Assembly (NCBI GenBank): GCA_049325315.1
Contig: JBMONB010000197.1
Span: 1-64,000, forward strand
Reading direction: 5' to 3'
Source of the DNA: JAWLHU01 sp049325315
GTDB lineage: Bacteria > Bacillota > Sulfobacillia > Symbiobacteriales > Symbiobacteriaceae
Length of the DNA stretch: 64,000 bases
Part shown: in pieces, positions 60,005 to 64,000 of the stretch
How the letters are laid out: every line of letters begins with the position of its first letter
Position numbering within the stretch: position 1 is the stretch's first letter
Notes under the pieces: generated by a model
Seen by the model: the letters and a program-made list of their open reading frames with translations, nothing else
Told to the model about the DNA's origin: nothing
The model's database searches: none
Translations under genes and position numbers: made by a program

Positions 60005-60223
60005 ATGCTGACCCTCTGGCGATTCTGGAGGCCCGCTCCGAAACGGGCGGAGCCTGTTGGCGATGAGGTGCTCCCCTGCAGCCAGTGCCTCCTCTGCGTG
60101 TCCGCCTGCCCGGCAGGAGCGCTCCAGTACCACCAGCGGAAATGGCAGGTAGACCTCTCTCGCTGCATCTTCTGCCGCTCCTGCGCCGAGGTCTGCCCCA
60201 ACCTCCTGATCGGCAGTCAATAG
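60005..60223 (+). CDS. Small two-cluster (2[4Fe-4S]) ferredoxin
   Basis: This 72-residue protein has two CxxCxxCxxxCP motifs (CSQCLLCVSACP and CIFCRSCAEVCP), the pattern of bacterial 2[4Fe-4S] ferredoxins that carry electrons at low potential. A basic N-terminal segment of 20 residues precedes the first motif and may interact with a partner. GAGGAGG lies before the ATG at 60005. It is monocistronic with a terminator after it. The electron-transfer flavoprotein genes lie 2.5 kb downstream, but there is no evidence that they use it. Confidence 0.9.
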   Translation: MLTLWRFWRPAPKRAEPVGDEVLPCSQCLLCVSACPAGALQYHQRKWQVDLSRCIFCRSCAEVCPNLLIGSQ

Positions 60224-60238
60224 TCGAAATGCGCCTGA

Positions 60239-60275
60239 CACCCCCTGGAAGAGCCAGGGGGTGGTTGGCTTTTCT
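60239..60275 (+). terminator. Intrinsic terminator
   Basis: CACCCCCTGG pairs with CCAGGGGGTG and is followed by GTTGGCTTTTC. It ends the ferredoxin gene. Confidence 0.8.
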
Positions 60276-60364
60276 TGCGGTCTGATTTGTGAAACAAATA
60301 ACTAGCATTATCGACGCAGAGAAGGAGGACTTATTCACGGGGGTTCAGAATACGTTAGATTGAG

Positions 60365-60382
60365 TGAATGGCTGTTCATTCA
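60365..60382 (+). promoter_or_regulatory. FadR-type operator upstream of the acyl-CoA ligase operon
   Basis: TGAATGGCTGTTCATTCA is an 18-bp inverted repeat matching the Bacillus subtilis FadR consensus TGAATGANTANTCATTCA at nearly all fixed positions. A possible -10 (TAGATT, 60356-60361) lies just before it. A TetR-type regulator is encoded in the operon itself. Confidence 0.8.
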
Positions 60383-60445
60383 GAAACGCAGCCCCTGACG
60401 GATGAATTGGTCAGGGGCCGTACTACCTCGGAGGGAGGGGACAGA

Positions 60446-62128
60446 TTGACTACCGGAGTCTATGCAGCAAAGCCGTGGCTTGGGTCCTATCCGCAGCAGG
60501 TTACACCCACACTGACCTACGAGGAGATGGCCCTGTACGATCTGCTCGAGCGGGCCGCACAGCGGTACGGCGATGTGACCGCCACCATCTTTTATGGGGC
60601 CAGGCTGAGCTACCGTGAGGTGCACACGCAGGCACGCCGGCTGGCGGCCGGGCTCCACCAGTTGGGTGTCCGCAAGGGAGACCGGGTCGCGATCATGCTG
60701 CCGAACTGCCCGCAGGCGGTGATTGCGTACTACGGAGCGCTCATGGCGGGGGCCGTGGTCGTGCAGGTCAACCCGCTCTATATGCCGCGGGAGCTCAAAC
60801 ATCAGATCAGCGACAGCGGCGCCCGGGTGATGATCGCTCTGGACCTGACCTACCCGAAGGTAAGCCAGCTTGCGATTCCCCACGTGATCTATACCTCGAT
60901 GACCGAGTATATGCCGATCCCCATACGCTGGATCGCTCCGCTTAAGCTGAAACCGCCGAAGATCAAGTATGCCTATGGGGTCTCCCGGTGGTCCGAGTTA
61001 CTGGCGCATACCCCCCTGGCGCAGCCAGTCCCGGTCAATCCTGCTGAGGATCTGGCCCTGCTGCAGTACACCGGTGCGACCACCGGCCTGGCCAAGGGCT
61101 GCATGCTTACCCACCGCAATCTGGTGGCGAATGTGGTGCAGACCGAAGCCTGGATGTACAAGGCGAAGCGGGGCAAGGACCTGGTCGCCATGGCGGCGCT
61201 GCCCTTCTTCCACGTCTACGGCATGACCACGGTCATGAACTTCGCCGTACATATGGGCGGCACGATGCTACTCCAGCCGAAGTTCGACGCCCGGGAGACG
61301 CTGAAGCTGATTCAGAAGTACCGGCCGTCGATCTTCCCGGGCGCCCCCACCATGTACGTGGCGCTTAACCACACCCCCGATGTTAAGCGGTTCCGGCTTG
61401 ACTCCATCGACGCCTGCATCTCGGGCGCTGCTCCGCTGCCGGTGGAGGTACAGCAGACCTTCGAGTCGCTGACCGGGGGCCGGCTGGTGGAGGGGTACGG
61501 CCTGACCGAAGCCTCCCCGGTTACCCACGCCAACCCCATCTGGGAGCGGCGCAAGGAAGGCTCGATTGGAGTGCCCTGGCCGGACACCGAATGCAAGATC
61601 GTTGACCCCGAGACCGGCGAAGAGGTGCCGGTGGGTGAGGTAGGCGAATTGCTGATCCGCGGTCCTCAGGTGATGAAGGGCTACTGGAACAAGCCGGAGG
61701 CCACCGAGGAGACCCTGAAGGGCGGTTGGCTGCATACCGGTGACATGGCTCGTATGGACGAGGATGGCTACTTCTACATTGTCGACCGCAAGAAGGATAT
61801 GATCATCGCCGGCGGCTTTAATATCTACCCCAGGGAGGTGGAGGAGGTTCTCTACCTGCACAGGGGAATCAAGGAGGCGGCGGTGGTCGGCGTTCCGGAC
61901 GAGTACCGGGGCGAGAGTGTGAAGGCGTTCATCGTCCCCAAGGAGGGGTACACCCTCGATCCCGAGGAGATCACGGAGTTCTGCCGCCAGCATCTGGCTG
62001 CGTATAAGGTCCCACGGTCGATCGAATTTCGATCAGAGCTACCAAAGTCACTGGTCGGAAAGGTTTTACGCCGTGTCCTTCTCGAAGAAGAAAGGGTGGC
62101 GGGAGGAGGCCAGAAGGAGGTGGGCTAG
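60446..62128 (+). CDS. Long-chain fatty-acid-CoA ligase
   Basis: This 560-residue enzyme activates fatty acids to acyl-CoA via acyl-AMP. It has the ATP loop YTGATTGLAKG (one G to A change from the usual TGGTTG), EGYGLTEASP, and GWLHTGDMARMDEDGYFYIVDRKKDMI with the hinge and the GGFNIYP lysine-domain start. The C-terminal PKSLVGKVLRR holds the catalytic lysine. TTG 60446 is chosen because GGAGGGAGGGG precedes it; the ATG at 60368 lies inside the FadR-type operator. It opens the operon with the TetR regulator, etfB and etfA, like lcfA-fadR-fadB-etfBA of B. subtilis without fadB. Confidence 0.93.
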   Translation: MTTGVYAAKPWLGSYPQQVTPTLTYEEMALYDLLERAAQRYGDVTATIFYGARLSYREVHTQARRLAAGLHQLGVRKGDRVAIMLPNCPQAVIAYYGALMAGAVVVQVNPLYMPRELKHQISDSGARVMIALDLTYPKVSQLAIPHVIYTSMTEYMPIPIRWIAPLKLKPPKIKYAYGVSRWSELLAHTPLAQPVPVNPAEDLALLQYTGATTGLAKGCMLTHRNLVANVVQTEAWMYKAKRGKDLVAMAALPFFHVYGMTTVMNFAVHMGGTMLLQPKFDARETLKLIQKYRPSIFPGAPTMYVALNHTPDVKRFRLDSIDACISGAAPLPVEVQQTFESLTGGRLVEGYGLTEASPVTHANPIWERRKEGSIGVPWPDTECKIVDPETGEEVPVGEVGELLIRGPQVMKGYWNKPEATEETLKGGWLHTGDMARMDEDGYFYIVDRKKDMIIAGGFNIYPREVEEVLYLHRGIKEAAVVGVPDEYRGESVKAFIVPKEGYTLDPEEITEFCRQHLAAYKVPRSIEFRSELPKSLVGKVLRRVLLEEERVAGGGQKEVG

Positions 62129-62770
62129 TTGGCGGTCAAAAGCGGTGAGAAGTACGCCGCGATCCTCGACGCCGCGCAGCGGGTGATTGCCCAGCAGGGC
62201 TATCACAACGCACAGATCTCGCGCATCGCCAACCTGGCCGGTGTTGCAGCCGGTACCGTCTACCTCTACTTCAAGAACAAGCCCGATCTGCTGGTCTGCC
62301 TCTTCCGGGAGCGCTTGCAGATGCTGATTAATGAAGGGCGAGTAGCCCTTGAGGGGGTAACGGACCCACGGGAGAAGCTGCGTCGGGTAATCCGGCAGCA
62401 CTTCGTCTCGCTGGGAACCCGCCCGGACCTGGCCATGGTGACCCAGATTGAGATGCGCCAGGCGGACACCCGTGTCCAACAGCAGATCAGCGCTCTGATG
62501 AAGGGCTGGTTCCAGGGGGTCGACGAGATTATTGCCGAAGGTCAGGAGGCGGGGCTGTTCACCCGGGATGTCCCGGCCAAGCAGATTCGAAACCTGATTT
62601 ACGGCACGCTGGATCAGACGGTGACGGCCTGGGTTCTGTCGGGCTTCAAGTTCGATCTGGAGGCGCTGGCGGAGCCAACCTACACCCTGATCGCAAACGG
62701 TGTGATCCATCACGCACAAGGGGGCTTGAGGGAGCATGGAAATCCTGGTGCTTCTGAAGCAAACGTTTGA
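62129..62770 (+). CDS. fadR: TetR/AcrR-family regulator, FadR-like
   Basis: This 213-residue protein has an N-terminal TetR helix-turn-helix (AILDAAQRVIAQQGYHNAQISRIANLAGVAAGTVYLYFKN, residues about 10-49), then a FadR-type ligand domain rich in helices. In B. subtilis FadR represses fatty acid degradation genes until long-chain acyl-CoA is bound. Its place after the ligase gene and the FadR-like operator upstream both support that role. The TTG at 62129 follows the ligase stop directly, with AAGGAGG upstream. The 3' end overlaps etfB by 35 bases. Confidence 0.88.
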   Translation: MAVKSGEKYAAILDAAQRVIAQQGYHNAQISRIANLAGVAAGTVYLYFKNKPDLLVCLFRERLQMLINEGRVALEGVTDPREKLRRVIRQHFVSLGTRPDLAMVTQIEMRQADTRVQQQISALMKGWFQGVDEIIAEGQEAGLFTRDVPAKQIRNLIYGTLDQTVTAWVLSGFKFDLEALAEPTYTLIANGVIHHAQGGLREHGNPGASEANV

Positions 62771-63491
62771 CACCGAGGCAAAGGTGACCGTGAAGGACGG
62801 GCGGATCCTCGAGGACGATGTAACGCTGGTTATTAACCCTTATGACGAATACGCAGTCGAAGAGGCCCTGAAGATTCGGGAGGCCCAGGGGGGGACGGTT
62901 ACCGTCGTCTCCGTTGGCGGCGACCGAGTGGAGGAGGCGCTCCGCCGGGCCCTGGCCATGGGCGCCGACGAGGCGGTGCTAATCCAGGCGCCGGCTCAGG
63001 CCGATGAGTTCGTCATTGCCAGCCTGCTGGCTGCCTGGGCGAAGACCAAGAGCTTTGAGCTGTTCCTGGCGGGCAATGTCTCGGTGGACACCGGCGCCGG
63101 CCAGACCGCCGTCCGGTTTGCCGAGGCGATGGGCCTTCCCCACGTGGCCGCGGCGCTAAAGATTGAGATTGGCGGAGGCAAGGCGACGGTTGACCGCGAT
63201 GCCGAGGGCGACACCGAGATTATGGAGGTAACGCTTCCGGCGCTGATCACGGCGCAGCAGGGTCTGAACGAGCCCCGTTATCCCTCGGTCCCCGGGATCA
63301 TGAAGGCGAAGCGCAAGCAGATTGCCCGGGTCACTCCGGGTGACCTCGGCGTCGACCTCGCTTCGCTTACCGAGACGACCTCGGTCTTCCAGGCAACACA
63401 GAACCGCTTGAACAAGATGATCAAGGGCACCGGCGCAGAGCAGGCGAAGGAACTGGTCCAGTTGCTGCGCAGCGAAGCCAAGGTCATCTAA
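62736..63491 (+). CDS. etfB: Electron transfer flavoprotein beta subunit
   Basis: This 251-residue protein is EtfB: the N-terminal EILVLLKQTFDTEAKV, then INPYDEYAVEEALKIRE and DTGAGQTAVRFAEAMGLPHV, are typical. With EtfA it carries electrons from acyl-CoA dehydrogenases. The start ATG lies inside the fadR-like gene with GAGGGAG before it. The two-residue FAD/AMP-site features cannot be used here to tell a bifurcating from a simple ETF. It is 17 bases ahead of etfA. Confidence 0.94.
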   Translation: MEILVLLKQTFDTEAKVTVKDGRILEDDVTLVINPYDEYAVEEALKIREAQGGTVTVVSVGGDRVEEALRRALAMGADEAVLIQAPAQADEFVIASLLAAWAKTKSFELFLAGNVSVDTGAGQTAVRFAEAMGLPHVAAALKIEIGGGKATVDRDAEGDTEIMEVTLPALITAQQGLNEPRYPSVPGIMKAKRKQIARVTPGDLGVDLASLTETTSVFQATQNRLNKMIKGTGAEQAKELVQLLRSEAKVI

Positions 63492-63508
63492 GGGAGGGCG
63501 TTATAACG

Positions 63509-64000
63509 ATGGCACGGAATGTTCTTGTTCTCGCTGAGGTTCGCAACGGGGCGCTGCGCCCTGTCTCCTTTGAGTGCATTGCTGCTGGTCGTGCGATCGC
63601 CGAGGGCGGCAGCGTCACAGCGGTTCTGATTGGTCAGGATGGTTCCTTTGGCCAGGAGCTGATTGCCCGGGGCGCCGACAAGGTGGTCGCGGTGAAGGGC
63701 GACCACGTGAAGGAGTACACCCCGGAGGGCTGGTTGGGCGCCCTGCAGGCGGTTCACCTGGAGGTGAAGCCGGACGTTGTCTTCTTCGGGCACACCGGCA
63801 TTGGGCGTGACCTGGCTCCCCGGTTCGCCATGCGGAACGCCGCCGGCATGATCAGCGACGCCGTCGACGTAAAGCTTGAGGGCGGCAACGTGATCTTCAC
63901 CCGGCCGGTCTACGCCGGCAAGGCCTATGTGACCCAGGTGGTGAAGCAGGGGCTGATCGTGGCCACGATCCGGCCGAACAACCTGCCCAGTCTGGAGGCA
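63509..64000 (+). CDS. etfA: Electron transfer flavoprotein alpha subunit (N-terminal part, runs off the window)
   Basis: The first 164 residues are present (a full EtfA has about 320). The N-terminal NVLVLAEVRNGALRPVSFE, then GADKVVAVKGD and VFFGHTGIGRDLAPRFAMR, are EtfA signatures. The C-terminal FAD-binding domain lies beyond the edge. GGGAGGG precedes the ATG. It is the last gene of the fatty acid operon visible here. Confidence 0.93.
   Translation, partial: MARNVLVLAEVRNGALRPVSFECIAAGRAIAEGGSVTAVLIGQDGSFGQELIARGADKVVAVKGDHVKEYTPEGWLGALQAVHLEVKPDVVFFGHTGIGRDLAPRFAMRNAAGMISDAVDVKLEGGNVIFTRPVYAGKAYVTQVVKQGLIVATIRPNNLPSLEA

Overview
The window looks like chromosome of a high-GC, endospore-forming Firmicute, most likely a Symbiobacterium-like lineage. 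The evidence is a SpoVAC-type spore membrane protein with DUF1657 domains, a CheX-like protein, an lcfA-fadR-etfBA type fatty acid operon, strong AGGAGG ribosome sites with many GTG/TTG starts, and very GC-rich codon use from about 10.3 kb onward. The genus is an inference from gene content and style; no marker RNA gene is present.

Positions 1-10.2 kb are clearly lower in GC and read as a transferred defence or DNA-modification island. A + strand run encodes a helical protein (183-1751), a coiled-coil protein (1751-2425), a GIY-YIG nuclease (2445-2870), a small accessory protein (3139-3876), an 1102-residue P-loop ATPase (3880-7188) and a compact tRNA-guanine-transglycosylase-like (TGT) enzyme (7151-8086). 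Convergent to it lies a second TGT-like enzyme fused to an N-terminal DUF6884-like domain (8113-10152). Both TGT proteins keep the two catalytic aspartates and the CxCxxC...H zinc site. This suggests a variant of the Dpd (7-deazaguanine in DNA) systems and is the best candidate for an undescribed system here.

From 10.3 to 22.8 kb a second, high-GC defence block follows: a methyltransferase-HNH fusion, then a six-gene operon with hsdR (carrying an inserted carboxypeptidase-regulatory-like domain), hsdM, hsdS, a second N6-adenine methylase, an AAA ATPase and an HNH protein. The last two resemble a Septu-type PtuA/PtuB pair.

From 22.8 to 64 kb the content is mostly housekeeping or accessory chromosome: a MoaD-like protein with an acetamidase/formamidase, SpoVAC and DUF1657, an M29 aminopeptidase, secreted and membrane proteins, a beta-lactamase-fold hydrolase, a Nudix hydrolase, an alpha-glucan cluster (GH57, DUF4912, GH15), an MBOAT/SGNH O-acylation pair, a prolyl oligopeptidase, CheX, DUF4127, two related membrane proteins with a sigma-region-2-like N-terminus, 2,4-diaminopentanoate dehydrogenase, a MEMO-AMMECR1 fusion, argF behind two ARG boxes, DoxX, a NYN-domain protein, a ferredoxin, and an acyl-CoA ligase/FadR/EtfB/EtfA operon behind a FadR-type operator. 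The final gene (etfA) runs off the window.

Two kinds of non-coding structure stand out. One is a modular intergenic repeat of about 0.3 kb, present twice (27927-28220 and 42429-42700). The other is a small AT-rich element (36124-36660) with perfect 19-bp terminal inverted repeats around a frameshifted GxxExxY gene.
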